The notes under the pieces: model-generated
Databases searched by the model: none
What the model saw: the letters and a program-made list of their open reading frames with translations, nothing else
Told to the model about the DNA's origin: nothing
Shown: positions 17,042 to 25,624 of the stretch, in pieces
Numbering within the stretch: the first letter of the stretch is position 1
Layout: every line of letters begins with the position of its first letter
Translations under genes and position numbers: made by a program
Assembly: GCA_052273485.1 (NCBI GenBank)
Contig: DAVZID010000006.1
Span: 1-64,000, forward strand
Reading direction: 5' to 3'
Source: Anthropogastromicrobium sp052273485
GTDB taxonomy: Bacteria > Bacillota > Clostridia > Lachnospirales > Lachnospiraceae
DNA: 64,000 nucleotides

Positions 17042-18463
17042 ATGAATATGAGTCAACAGAGAAAGAGTATGCAGAATTATCTGCTGATCTGGATTGATGC
17101 TGTCTGCCTTGTGGTAAGCTTTATTGCTGCCTGTTTTTTTGCGTCAATTTTTCGGAAGTTTGTATTTGATTTTGCTTCTGTAATATCATCGCTGTGGATG
17201 ATATTAATCAGTTATTTCTTGGTATTTCTGTCATTTAATATGAATCGCTATTTTATGAAGCGAAGTAAGTATGAAGAGATTACATACACGATCAAGCTCA
17301 ATATTATCATGGGTGCTGTGCTGATCGCTGTATTCTATATCACCAAAAATACCGAGTTGATTAGCAGAAGTGTATGGGCATTGACGGTCCTTATCAATAT
17401 GGTTTTGATGTCTGTAATGCATTTGGTTTGTAAGCGAGTGCTGCGTTCTATTTTTAAAGCAAGAAAGGCGGATCATTTGCTGGTGCTGACAACAGAGGAT
17501 CGTGTGAAACTGCTTACCGAGGATTTAAAGCGCTACAACACTTATGAGAATTATTTGATTACATTGGCGATTATAGACCGTGATATGGTTGGCAAAGAGA
17601 TTGAAGGTTACCGTGTGGTGGCAAATCGTGATAATTTGATTGAGGTGGCAAGTCGCGAGATTGTCGATGAAGTCTTCTTGGTATTGGATGACCAACAAAG
17701 AGCAGAGATTGCTGATTATGCGGAGCAGTTTGCCCAGATGGGTATTATCGCGCATGTTAACATTGACCTGCTTGACCGCCTTGGCGCAGGCTATCAGAGA
17801 GAAGTTACTCAGATTGGAAATCATTATGCTCTTAGTGTAGCACCGAGATTTTTCGATTTTAATAAACTTGTCATGAAGCGTATCATTGATATTGTTGGAG
17901 CACTTGTCGGTCTAGTGATCACAGCAGTTGTCATGCTGTTTGTTGCACCTGCTGTCAAGCTTGAGTCGCCAGGACCACTGATCTTTAAGCAAAAGCGCGT
18001 TGGAAAAAATGGTCGTTACTTCTACATTTATAAGATACGTTCTATGTATCAGGATGCTGAGGCACGTAAGGCGGATCTGATGGCGAAAAATGAAATGAAG
18101 GGTTTTATGTTCAAGATGACAGATGACCCAAGAATCACAAAGGTGGGAAAATTCATTCGCTCCACGAGTATTGATGAGCTTCCACAGTTTTGGAATGTAT
18201 TAAAGGGTGATATGAGCCTTGTTGGAACGAGACCACCGACAGTCGATGAGTTTAAACAGTATGAGGCACGCCACAAGAGACGCCTAAGCATGAAGCCAGG
18301 TCTAACCGGCTTGTGGCAGGTTAGTGGGAGAAGCAACATCGAGGATTTCGAGGAGGTTGTTCGTCTAGACTGTGAGTATATCGACAATTGGAGCATTCAG
18401 TTAGATATTCAGATTATTTTAAAGACTGTTGTAGTCATATTTAAGAAGGTTGGATCAAAGTAA
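17042..18463 (+). CDS. Polyprenyl glycosylphosphotransferase (exopolysaccharide initiating sugar transferase)
   Basis: A 473-residue membrane enzyme predicted to move a sugar 1-phosphate onto undecaprenyl phosphate and so start a surface polysaccharide. Four or five hydrophobic segments occupy residues ~12-135. A CoA-binding-like domain spans ~140-260. A re-entrant helix (IVGALVGLVITAVVMLF) precedes the catalytic domain with KSPG-like LESPGPLIFKQKRVG, KIRSMY, TSIDELPQFWNVL, LVGTRPP and PGLTGLWQVSGRS. This layout is that of WcaJ/CpsE/RfbP. The ATG at 17042 follows GAGAAAGG. No glycosyltransferase cluster is adjacent. Confidence 0.92.
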   Translation: MNMSQQRKSMQNYLLIWIDAVCLVVSFIAACFFASIFRKFVFDFASVISSLWMILISYFLVFLSFNMNRYFMKRSKYEEITYTIKLNIIMGAVLIAVFYITKNTELISRSVWALTVLINMVLMSVMHLVCKRVLRSIFKARKADHLLVLTTEDRVKLLTEDLKRYNTYENYLITLAIIDRDMVGKEIEGYRVVANRDNLIEVASREIVDEVFLVLDDQQRAEIADYAEQFAQMGIIAHVNIDLLDRLGAGYQREVTQIGNHYALSVAPRFFDFNKLVMKRIIDIVGALVGLVITAVVMLFVAPAVKLESPGPLIFKQKRVGKNGRYFYIYKIRSMYQDAEARKADLMAKNEMKGFMFKMTDDPRITKVGKFIRSTSIDELPQFWNVLKGDMSLVGTRPPTVDEFKQYEARHKRRLSMKPGLTGLWQVSGRSNIEDFEEVVRLDCEYIDNWSIQLDIQIILKTVVVIFKKVGSK

Positions 18464-18527
18464 AAACAGAATAAAAGTCGAAGCGTCAAATAGAAAAATA
18501 ATTATACGATACTACTATATAGCAAAG

Positions 18528-18566
18528 AAAAAAGGCGGTCCATCGTTTGGTGGATACCGCCTTTTT
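18528..18566. terminator. Bidirectional intrinsic terminator
   Basis: AAAAAAGGCGGT (18528-18539) pairs with ACCGCCTTTTTC (18556-18566), with TCCATC/GGTGGA extending the stem. It serves both the sugar transferase and the convergent surface-protein gene. Confidence 0.85.
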
Positions 18567-18627
18567 CTATCATTTATTGTTTTGTTCTTCGTTTATCAAA
18601 ACTGCTTTCCTACTGCAAATCACTCAT

Positions 18628-21600
18628 TTACTTCTTGCTGCGCTTTGCCAGAATGATCATTGCAATTACCGCTGCGGCAAGAATAATTCCGATCACAACA
18701 AGGATAATACCTATTATACTGCTGGCATCGTTGATACCAAGAATCTGATTGATCTGTCCTGACTGCGTTGTTGGCATCGGCAATGTACTGCTAGAAGCGT
18801 TTGCTGATGAGGAGGACGGTGTAGTGCTTGGCGCCGTACTTGGTGACGTCGATGGTGATGTGCTCGGTGCGGTACTTGGCGCAGTTGACGGGGCTGTACT
18901 CGGTGACGTGGACGGCTGTGTCTCAGAGGACGATGGAGCCGTTGTGCTCGTGGTTGCTTCCTGTGTCGTCGTAGTTTCTGGTGTCTGTGTGGTAGGCTCT
19001 TGTGTCGTAGTCGTCGGCTCCGGTGTCGTTTGCTCTGGTGTCGTAGCCTCAGTCGTTACCATCGGAATCTCTTCCGTCTTTGTCTCGCCACATATTGTAC
19101 AAGTATACAGCTTTGTTCCGGTCGTAGTGGTTGTTGGCTCGGTCTGAATCACACCATTATCCCAGGTATGATTCTCATTTACGGTAAGACGCATGCTTGC
19201 AAGATTGCCCGCTGCATCGGATGCAGTAAGGACATAGGCACCTGCCTTTGTAATCTCGTAGCTAAAAGTATCCGTTCCATTTAAGCTGTTTGCAGAAGCA
19301 ATCTCTTGATTGTTTACCTTAACGGAATACAAATTTGCATCTGATACCGTCAAGGTAATCTTCTGGTCCAGACAATAGGTCTTATCCGACTCTGCTCCAC
19401 TTATTACTGGTGCTGTCTTGTCAAGCTTAATGCTGATCTGCTTTTGCTGGCTGACTGCTTTGCTCGACATATTCATCAGATAATAGTTCATTGTGTAGCT
19501 GCCTTCTTCTGTGATCACAATGCTTGTGTTCGTTCCAAAATTAGCTTTATCATTTGTAAAGGAGATATAGAAACCATCCGGTGCCTGAAGCGTTGCATTC
19601 GCACGATACCAGCCATTGCTTCCCATTCCCTGCGTTAAAAACTGAGCATCTACATTTACTGTATAGTTCGGATCATCCTGTCCACATACGGTACAAATAC
19701 CGTTCGCATAGCTGTGTCCGTTGTTTACTGTAATCGTAATCGAAGCTTCATTTCCTGCTGCATCGACCGCCTTGATTGTCTGTGCCTCAGTTGCCGGTGC
19801 CACAGTAAGTGTTCCCTCTGATGTGAGAGAAACTGGTGTGCCATTTACTGTAACCTGTGCAAGATTTGCATCGCTGATTTTCAGTGTCGGTGCATCACAA
19901 TACGTCTTTCCATTTTCCACTCCGCTGATCACAGGTGCGGTCTGATCGAAGTAAGCCGTAAACGTCTTTAAGGTACTGATGACTTTACCATCTGTGCTGA
20001 GCAGGTAATAACTGATTTGATTTTCACCCTCCTGAAGTGTTACCATCAGGCGGTCTTGCGTTCCAAAGTTTGCTTCATCTCCATTCTGACTGATATAGTA
20101 GCCAGTCGGTGCTGTCAGCGTAATTGTGTTGGTTGTGCGGTACCAGTTTCCATCTGCGTCCGGTGTCGTAGCTACTGCATCAGACACTTCGGCTGATTCA
20201 CTCGCAGGTTCCTTATAATCTGGATCAGTTGCTCCACAATAAATACAGCTACCCTTATCAAAGGTATGTCCATCATTTACTGTATAATGAACAGTGGTTT
20301 CATTTCCTGCCTTATCGCGAAGAACAATTGTCTGCTCTCCTTCTGCTGCATTTGCAGTAAAAGTGCCATCTCCATTCTCTGTTACGGATGCTGGAAATTC
20401 ACAGGCTTCACGATTTAGATTATCCTCAACGATCGTAAAGGATACCGGGCCACAGTAAACCTTTCCTTCTTCAATGCCATTTTCCTGTGGAGCGGTGGTA
20501 TCCAGATACAGCTTTACAGTTCGCTGATCACTAACCGTCGTGTTATCCTCTTTGATTAAATAGTAAGAAATCTGGTTCTCACCTTCCGTCAGTTCCACTT
20601 CCATCGTCGGCATTCTGCGCGATCTTGCGTACAAATTGTCAACAATGTTGTAGCCCTCTGGTGCGGTGAGTGTAATATATTTGGTGCGGTACCAGCCGTC
20701 CGTTCCCTGACCTTGTGCTGCTCTGCCATCTTCGTTTTTCGCATCAAGCGTCGCATCTGAAATACTCGTATCTTCAGTCGGCTCTGGCACGTAATCTGGG
20801 TCTTCTGCACCACAGATGACACATTTTCCTTCTGAGAAGGTGTGACCATTATTGACAATCACATTCACGGTAGTCATGTTTCCTGCTTCATCGACTGCCG
20901 ATACGCTTAGCTGGTTCTCACCTGGCTCTAATGTGAAGCTGCCATTCTCATCAAGTGTCACTGGCTGTCCGTTTACCGTCACAGTAAATGCACTGTCATC
21001 GGTTACGGTTATGGTCTGTGCCTCGCAATACGTCTTACCATTCTCTATTCCAGTGATTACTGGTGCTGTCGTATCGGCCGGCTTTGTCGGATTTACCGTA
21101 ACCGTTACAGACTGACTTACTGTATTGTAGATGGAGGTGTCATCTGGTGTATAAACTGCTGTATAAACGCCATTTTCTGGGATGATTCTTTCATCCAGCC
21201 AACTCCATCCCTGTGGAAGGGTAGCCTCAGAAAGTGCCTGCCCTTCATCTAAGCTGACACTTTCTGGACACTGTGTCTGCGGTGTTGGATCTAGCTTGTT
21301 AATTTTAATTGTAACAACTATTTTTTCTACGATATTGTACTTTTCAGTATCATTTGGAACATAGCGCACTTCTGCCGGTGCTTCTTCCTGTGCTGGAAGC
21401 GTTGTCGCCGGATCCGTCTGCCACTCAAAATGGCCATTGTCATCACTTGGAAGTGCGATATCCGATAATGGCTTTGTCACATAGCCTTCCAGTCCCTGCG
21501 GCACCTTATATGGTGGATCAACCTTCTGGATGGTTGTCGGTTCTGGTGTTGTCGACTCTGGCGTGGTACTCTCCGGCTGTGCAGTCGTAGGCTCGGTCGA

Positions 21601-22911
21601 TGGTTCTGGTGTCTCACTCTCGGATGGCTCGGTCGGTGTCTCTGTCTTCTCAATTAAGGTCACATCATTTTCAATCACCATGCCAGCGGTCACATCAGTA
21701 AGTGCGCCATCTCCTCCTACCATCTGCCACTGACGACCATCTGCGTAAAGGCTGTCCGGTACGGTACCATTTGTGTAAATGGCGCTATCCGCTGTCGCCT
21801 CATCGGCATAGTCAAGCGTCCACTTATAGATACGAGAGACATTGGTATCGGCCTTTATTAACATCGGAACACGATCCGTTCCAATCAGCTGTGAAAATCT
21901 CGGATCAGTGAAATTGGAATTGAGTGCCCATGCGACCGTGCCATCTGCAAACTGGGACGAATCAAGCATCGTCACACCTGCAGGTGCCTCTGCAACAAAA
22001 AGACTGCCATCAACAGTCTGCTTATTTTCTGTAAAGGCTGCAGACACGCTTCCATTTCCAGTTGTGGAAAAATAACCTGGTGCATAGTTTAAAAGAACCG
22101 GTGTTGTCTGATCCTCTGCGAACCAATTCGTAATGCTTAATCCAGTTGAATAAACCGATTCGATCACATTTTCATTGTCTGCTGCAAAGTCACTGACAAC
22201 TGCTTTCTGCTTGGAAGAAGTAAGATTTGCTCCTTCTGTCACGCATGCGCTAATCTTACCATCGTTTCGTCCGGCAAGAACAGCGACGTCATTATTTGAT
22301 GTGATGGAGGTATTCTCCAATTTGAGTTCGGTCACATAACCACTGTTTCCAATATACCCAAATACTGCTGCTAATGCATTCTGTGTCAAATTTTCAATAA
22401 TCGGTGTCTGCAAAGTTTCCGACTGTGCAGTAGAGACGCTGCTAACCAGATCGTTTCCATTTATTTGGTTCATCGTAATGCCACTTATGCTGTAACCATT
22501 TCCATCAAATACACCGTCATAGCTTTTTCCTAACTGCGCGTTCGTATCAAAATATCCGATCGGTGTCCATGAATAGGCAGCTAGATCACTCATGTTAATG
22601 TTATCCGATAAGCTAACATTTTGTGTCTCCAAATCACCTGCGTAAAAATGCTGAACAAACCATGCCAGCTCTCCTGCATTTCCGATCTCATACGCGCGAA
22701 TGTTCTCACTTGTGTAACCAAGCTGCAGCATATCCTGATTGTCAACTAACTGCGGCTGTTCAAACTCTGTATAGCCGTTTGCGGTGCTGATTCCGTTCGT
22801 GTACGAACTTGGCGCTGCCTCCTCTGCTGATACCGGAATATTTATCATAAGCATAGCTGCCGATGTCAGCACGGCGCTCCATTTTGCTTTTTGTCGTTTC
22901 AGTTTCATCAT
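18628..22911 (-). CDS. Large repetitive surface protein with membrane anchor
   Basis: A 1427-residue extracellular protein. The ATG at 22911 has GGAGG 7 nt upstream. Residues 1-30 are a signal peptide (cut near PVSAEEA). Residues ~50-300 resemble adhesin regions with GLUG-like strands. A Pro/Thr/Glu stalk follows (~440-480). Residues ~600-1270 hold about four ~170-190-residue Ig-like repeats, each with TAPVI.G.E..KTYC, DAAGN and a small zinc-ribbon-like HTF..G.C..CG..DPDY motif. A Thr/Ser/Pro-rich stalk (~1290-1390) leads to one transmembrane helix and a KRSKK tail. No LPXTG motif is seen, so it is probably held by the helix. Adhesion is inferred. Confidence 0.85.
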   Translation of the reverse strand: MMKLKRQKAKWSAVLTSAAMLMINIPVSAEEAAPSSYTNGISTANGYTEFEQPQLVDNQDMLQLGYTSENIRAYEIGNAGELAWFVQHFYAGDLETQNVSLSDNINMSDLAAYSWTPIGYFDTNAQLGKSYDGVFDGNGYSISGITMNQINGNDLVSSVSTAQSETLQTPIIENLTQNALAAVFGYIGNSGYVTELKLENTSITSNNDVAVLAGRNDGKISACVTEGANLTSSKQKAVVSDFAADNENVIESVYSTGLSITNWFAEDQTTPVLLNYAPGYFSTTGNGSVSAAFTENKQTVDGSLFVAEAPAGVTMLDSSQFADGTVAWALNSNFTDPRFSQLIGTDRVPMLIKADTNVSRIYKWTLDYADEATADSAIYTNGTVPDSLYADGRQWQMVGGDGALTDVTAGMVIENDVTLIEKTETPTEPSESETPEPSTEPTTAQPESTTPESTTPEPTTIQKVDPPYKVPQGLEGYVTKPLSDIALPSDDNGHFEWQTDPATTLPAQEEAPAEVRYVPNDTEKYNIVEKIVVTIKINKLDPTPQTQCPESVSLDEGQALSEATLPQGWSWLDERIIPENGVYTAVYTPDDTSIYNTVSQSVTVTVNPTKPADTTAPVITGIENGKTYCEAQTITVTDDSAFTVTVNGQPVTLDENGSFTLEPGENQLSVSAVDEAGNMTTVNVIVNNGHTFSEGKCVICGAEDPDYVPEPTEDTSISDATLDAKNEDGRAAQGQGTDGWYRTKYITLTAPEGYNIVDNLYARSRRMPTMEVELTEGENQISYYLIKEDNTTVSDQRTVKLYLDTTAPQENGIEEGKVYCGPVSFTIVEDNLNREACEFPASVTENGDGTFTANAAEGEQTIVLRDKAGNETTVHYTVNDGHTFDKGSCIYCGATDPDYKEPASESAEVSDAVATTPDADGNWYRTTNTITLTAPTGYYISQNGDEANFGTQDRLMVTLQEGENQISYYLLSTDGKVISTLKTFTAYFDQTAPVISGVENGKTYCDAPTLKISDANLAQVTVNGTPVSLTSEGTLTVAPATEAQTIKAVDAAGNEASITITVNNGHSYANGICTVCGQDDPNYTVNVDAQFLTQGMGSNGWYRANATLQAPDGFYISFTNDKANFGTNTSIVITEEGSYTMNYYLMNMSSKAVSQQKQISIKLDKTAPVISGAESDKTYCLDQKITLTVSDANLYSVKVNNQEIASANSLNGTDTFSYEITKAGAYVLTASDAAGNLASMRLTVNENHTWDNGVIQTEPTTTTTGTKLYTCTICGETKTEEIPMVTTEATTPEQTTPEPTTTTQEPTTQTPETTTTQEATTSTTAPSSSETQPSTSPSTAPSTAPSTAPSTSPSTSPSTAPSTTPSSSSANASSSTLPMPTTQSGQINQILGINDASSIIGIILVVIGIILAAAVIAMIILAKRSKK

Positions 22912-22966
22912 ATGCGGACCTCCTGTCCGGTCAGGGTTATACCCCTTCACCTTTTTCTTTGATTTT

Positions 22967-22995
22967 AGTATAGCATCCTGCCCGCACAATGTCAC
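22967..22995 (-). promoter_or_regulatory. Promoter of the surface-protein gene
   Basis: On the minus strand GTGACA (22995-22990), 17-bp spacer, TATACT (22972-22967), ~55 bp upstream of the chosen start. It supports the start at 22911. Confidence 0.75.
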
Positions 22996-23050
22996 CTTAA
23001 TAAAACGCGTCAATTTTTACAAATTCCTTACGTTACTGTTCTTCATCGAA

Positions 23051-23118
23051 ATTCTATCAAATCTGGCAGAGTACCACATCCATAGGAGCCATGCACCGCA
23101 TGAGCGTGGAGACTTCAT
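23051..23118 (+). repeat. Dispersed hairpin repeat, family A, copy 2
   Basis: About 85% identical by eye to the copy at 16225-16291. It lies between the small coiled-coil gene (just beyond its stop, same relative orientation as at maf) and the surface-protein promoter. Confidence 0.85.
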
Positions 23119-23170
23119 TTATAGTAATTCTGCAATCCTCTTACAAAAACTAGAAGATCGCTCTCATTTC

Positions 23171-23428
23171 TTAGTAGCGCTCCTTTAAAAATTCAGATAC
23201 ATTGGTATGACCGTAGTGCACGAGCTTGGCATCAAACTCGGACATTCTCTTTTGAATCTGGTCAATATCCTTTTGCTTTAGCACACCGCTCTGCTTATGC
23301 TTTTCCACAACTTCCTTTGCTTCTTTATAGGACTGAAGCGTGAGATCCTTATAATTATTTTCCAAATACATCTGGACTGCATTTAATTTTTCTTCAATTT
23401 CCTTTACTGCTTTCTTTCGCTCAAACAT
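23171..23428 (-). CDS. Small charged helical protein, function unknown
   Basis: An 85-residue protein that I do not recognise. The ATG at 23428 has GGAG 8 nt upstream. It is rich in Lys and Glu, with a heptad-like pattern over most of its length (FERKKAVKEIEEKLNAVQMY, EAKEVVEKHKQSG), and looks wholly alpha-helical and cytoplasmic. No Cys and no signal peptide. It stands alone between a family A repeat and the divergent deoD promoter. Confidence 0.65.
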   Translation of the reverse strand: MFERKKAVKEIEEKLNAVQMYLENNYKDLTLQSYKEAKEVVEKHKQSGVLKQKDIDQIQKRMSEFDAKLVHYGHTNVSEFLKERY

Positions 23429-23470
23429 GGTTGTTTCTCCTTCTCTATTTTCTTTTTGCACAAGTTTTTG

Positions 23471-23499
23471 TTGGCATACTGCCTAATTTATGGTATACT
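23471..23499 (+). promoter_or_regulatory. deoD promoter
   Basis: TTGGCA (23471-23476), 17-bp spacer, TATACT (23494-23499). It is ~44 bp upstream of the deoD ATG, which also has AGGAGG. Confidence 0.8.
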
Positions 23500-23542
23500 T
23501 CATATAGTATAACACTTTTTTGAAGAGACAGGAGGTTTTTTT

Positions 23543-24259
23543 ATGCCAACACCACATAATAATGCACAAAAAGGTCAGATCGCAAAGACTGTTTTAATGC
23601 CGGGCGATCCGCTTCGCGCAAAGTTTATCGCTGAGACATTCCTTCAGGATGCTGTACTTGTAAATGAAGTACGCGGTATGCTCGCTTACACCGGAACCTA
23701 CAATGGAAAACCAGTTACCGTCATGGGTAGCGGAATGGGTATGCCAAGCATCGGTATCTACTCCTATGAGTTATTTAAAAAGTACGATGTAGATCGTATC
23801 ATCCGTATCGGAAGTGCCGGAAGCTACAGCCCGGACGCAAAAATTTACGACGTTGTTCTTGCAACTTCCGCAGTCAGCGAGTCCACCTATGCAAAAGTTC
23901 AGTCCGGTTATGATAAGGACGAGACCTATCCGTCCGAAGCACTCAATGCTTCCATGCGCGCTACCGCAAAGCGTCTTGGCATCAAGATGATTGAAGGTGC
24001 CATTCATTCAAGTGATGTATTTTATCGTCAGCCATCCGATGCAAAGCCAACCTACTGGGAGAAGCTTCGCGATGAGCGCGGTTGTCTGGCTGTTGAGATG
24101 GAAAGCTTTGCACTGTTTGCAAATGCTGCCGTACTTGGCAAAGAGGCTGCCTGCCTGCTTACCATCTCTGACAGTTTTGTAAGCCCGGAGATTACCACCG
24201 CTGAGGAGCGTCAGACTTGCTTCACCAATATGATGAAGATTGCACTGGAAAATCTGTAA
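23543..24259 (+). CDS. deoD: Purine nucleoside phosphorylase, DeoD type
   Basis: A 238-residue hexameric-type purine nucleoside phosphorylase that would split (deoxy)inosine, guanosine or adenosine with phosphate for purine salvage. Signatures are MPGDPLRAKFIAE (phosphate-binding, ~residue 19), GSGMGMPSIGIYSYEL, IRIGSAGS, EMESFALF (~180) and LLTISDSF (catalytic Asp near 204). Length matches E. coli DeoD. It has its own promoter and ends 29 bp from the convergent spmB. Confidence 0.95.
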   Translation: MPTPHNNAQKGQIAKTVLMPGDPLRAKFIAETFLQDAVLVNEVRGMLAYTGTYNGKPVTVMGSGMGMPSIGIYSYELFKKYDVDRIIRIGSAGSYSPDAKIYDVVLATSAVSESTYAKVQSGYDKDETYPSEALNASMRATAKRLGIKMIEGAIHSSDVFYRQPSDAKPTYWEKLRDERGCLAVEMESFALFANAAVLGKEAACLLTISDSFVSPEITTAEERQTCFTNMMKIALENL

Positions 24260-24288
24260 TTTCGAATTTGTAATTTATTTTAAAAAAT

Positions 24289-24819
24289 TTATCTACACAT
24301 CCAACTGGCCAGAAACACACTTGCCACGATTCCTACTGTTGTTGACAGCAGGGCTCCGGCGAGTGTCCATCTGGTCTTTGTTATTTTCACGGACAAAAAA
24401 TAGACAGACATTGTGTAAAAGCACGTCTCTGTACAACTCATCAAAATGGAAGACAACAGTCCGATATAGGAATCCGTCCCGTATTGCTCAAACAATTCAA
24501 GTACAAGTCCCGTCGCTGCTGATGCTGAAAAAAGGCGCACAAATATGATCGGCACAACTGGAGCTGGAATGCCAATCACTGCCATTGGACGCGAAAGAAT
24601 CATCGCAAGCATATCCAAAAATCCACTCGCGCGAAGCACACGCACACCAATCATCAAGCCAACAAGTGTCGGTGTGATCTGTAAGGCTGTCTTTAATCCA
24701 TCCTTTGCGCCTTCTGTAAACGCATCATACACCGGTACCTTTCGATAAAGCCCAATAACAATTACAAAAAGAAACAATATCGGTATACTAAGCTGCGAAA
24801 ATGATGCCGCAATCGCCAT
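24289..24819 (-). CDS. spmB: Spore maturation protein B (SpmB-like membrane protein)
   Basis: A 176-residue membrane protein with about five hydrophobic segments and the nucleoside-recognition-domain ('Gate') motifs, for example TGLVLELFEQYGTDSYIG and SCTETCFYTMSVYF. SpmA/SpmB are needed in Bacillus for spore core dehydration. I start it at the ATG at 24819, 6 nt after GAGG, which gives the usual SpmB length. An upstream ATG at 24858 has no ribosome site and lies in a tandem repeat. The usual partner spmA is not adjacent. A lipoprotein gene is upstream instead. Confidence 0.8.
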   Translation of the reverse strand: MAIAASFSQLSIPILFLFVIVIGLYRKVPVYDAFTEGAKDGLKTALQITPTLVGLMIGVRVLRASGFLDMLAMILSRPMAVIGIPAPVVPIIFVRLFSASAATGLVLELFEQYGTDSYIGLLSSILMSCTETCFYTMSVYFLSVKITKTRWTLAGALLSTTVGIVASVFLASWMCR

Positions 24820-24841
24820 AGGCACCTCGTATCTGTCTGTT

Positions 24842-24884
24842 ACCGATATTGTATTCATATACTATATTCTTATACTATATTTCT
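24842..24884 (-). repeat. Short tandem repeat after the lipoprotein stop codon
   Basis: On the minus strand a ~13-bp unit, approximately AAGAAATATAGTAT, is repeated imperfectly directly after the TAA stop of the lipoprotein gene and fills the spacer to spmB. Confidence 0.65.
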
Positions 24885-24886
24885 TG

Positions 24887-25534
24887 TTACTGGAGTAACT
24901 CCTTATCAATGATCTGGAAATTCGCTCTGTGAATATAAAGCGCTTTTCCATCAATCATAAGCTTTGTCATCTTCGGCAAATCCTCTGGAATCTCCCAGTA
25001 GACACTATCGCCTGAAAATGCCATAATCGGATTTCCCAGCTGCGACTTGATGACAACGACACGCGCTTTTCCAAATCGATTCTTGTACTGATTCAGCTTT
25101 GCAGACAGCGACGTGATATCAAAAATCGTGCTTGAACCCGTCTGAATGGTTTGGGTCATAAAATCAACATCTGGTGTCAATCCCTTTTGTACAAAGATAC
25201 AAGTATCGCCGCAGGACTCGATCTCATTTCCATCAATCGTAATCGTGATAACAGAGGACAACTCGTATCCGGTAATGACTTTTCCATTCTCATCGTAGCT
25301 TGTCGTCTTGACTGGATTTCCGGCGATATCAATCTTCTTTCCGCTTGTCTCTAACACAAGGTTTCCGAAGTTATCATACGTGTAGATCGTATACTGGTTT
25401 CCGATCAGACTGCCCTTGATATCGTTAATCGCGGATGCAAGCTTTGCGCATCCGCTAAAAACGAAAAGTGACAATGCTGCAACGGCTGCCAATACCGTCA
25501 GAAGCCATACCCTTTTCTTTTGTCTTTTGTTCAT
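24887..25534 (-). CDS. Lipoprotein of the DUF5052 type
   Basis: A 215-residue exported lipoprotein. Residues 1-30 are a basic N-terminus and hydrophobic helix ending in the lipobox FSGC (Cys ~28). The mature part is beta-rich, with YTIYTYDNFGNLVLETSGKK, then ITIDGNEI and MAFSGDSVYWEIP. It resembles the uncharacterised DUF5052 family common in Lachnospiraceae. Start at 25534 follows GAGAGGA. An in-frame GTG 12 nt earlier is possible. It lies between the hydrogenase and spmB, all on one strand. Function unknown. Confidence 0.75.
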   Translation of the reverse strand: MNKRQKKRVWLLTVLAAVAALSLFVFSGCAKLASAINDIKGSLIGNQYTIYTYDNFGNLVLETSGKKIDIAGNPVKTTSYDENGKVITGYELSSVITITIDGNEIESCGDTCIFVQKGLTPDVDFMTQTIQTGSSTIFDITSLSAKLNQYKNRFGKARVVVIKSQLGNPIMAFSGDSVYWEIPEDLPKMTKLMIDGKALYIHRANFQIIDKELLQ

Positions 25535-25624
25535 ATGTCCTCTCACTTTCTTTGCAGTGTAAACACGTAGCTATAAATACACAACTATGCAAATCAAATT
25601 TCTTATTCCAACCTTTTCTTCCGA

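Noticed and set aside
18628..18790. LPXTG cell-wall sorting signal on the surface protein
   Set aside because: The sequence before the final helix is LPMPTTQSG followed by ~20 residues, which does not fit LPXTG or NPXTG. Membrane anchoring is more likely.
18749..21911. Several long plus-strand frames across the surface-protein gene
   Set aside because: They are shadows caused by Thr/Ser/Pro-rich repeats on the minus strand, with Val/Gly/Ser-rich nonsense products and no ribosome sites.
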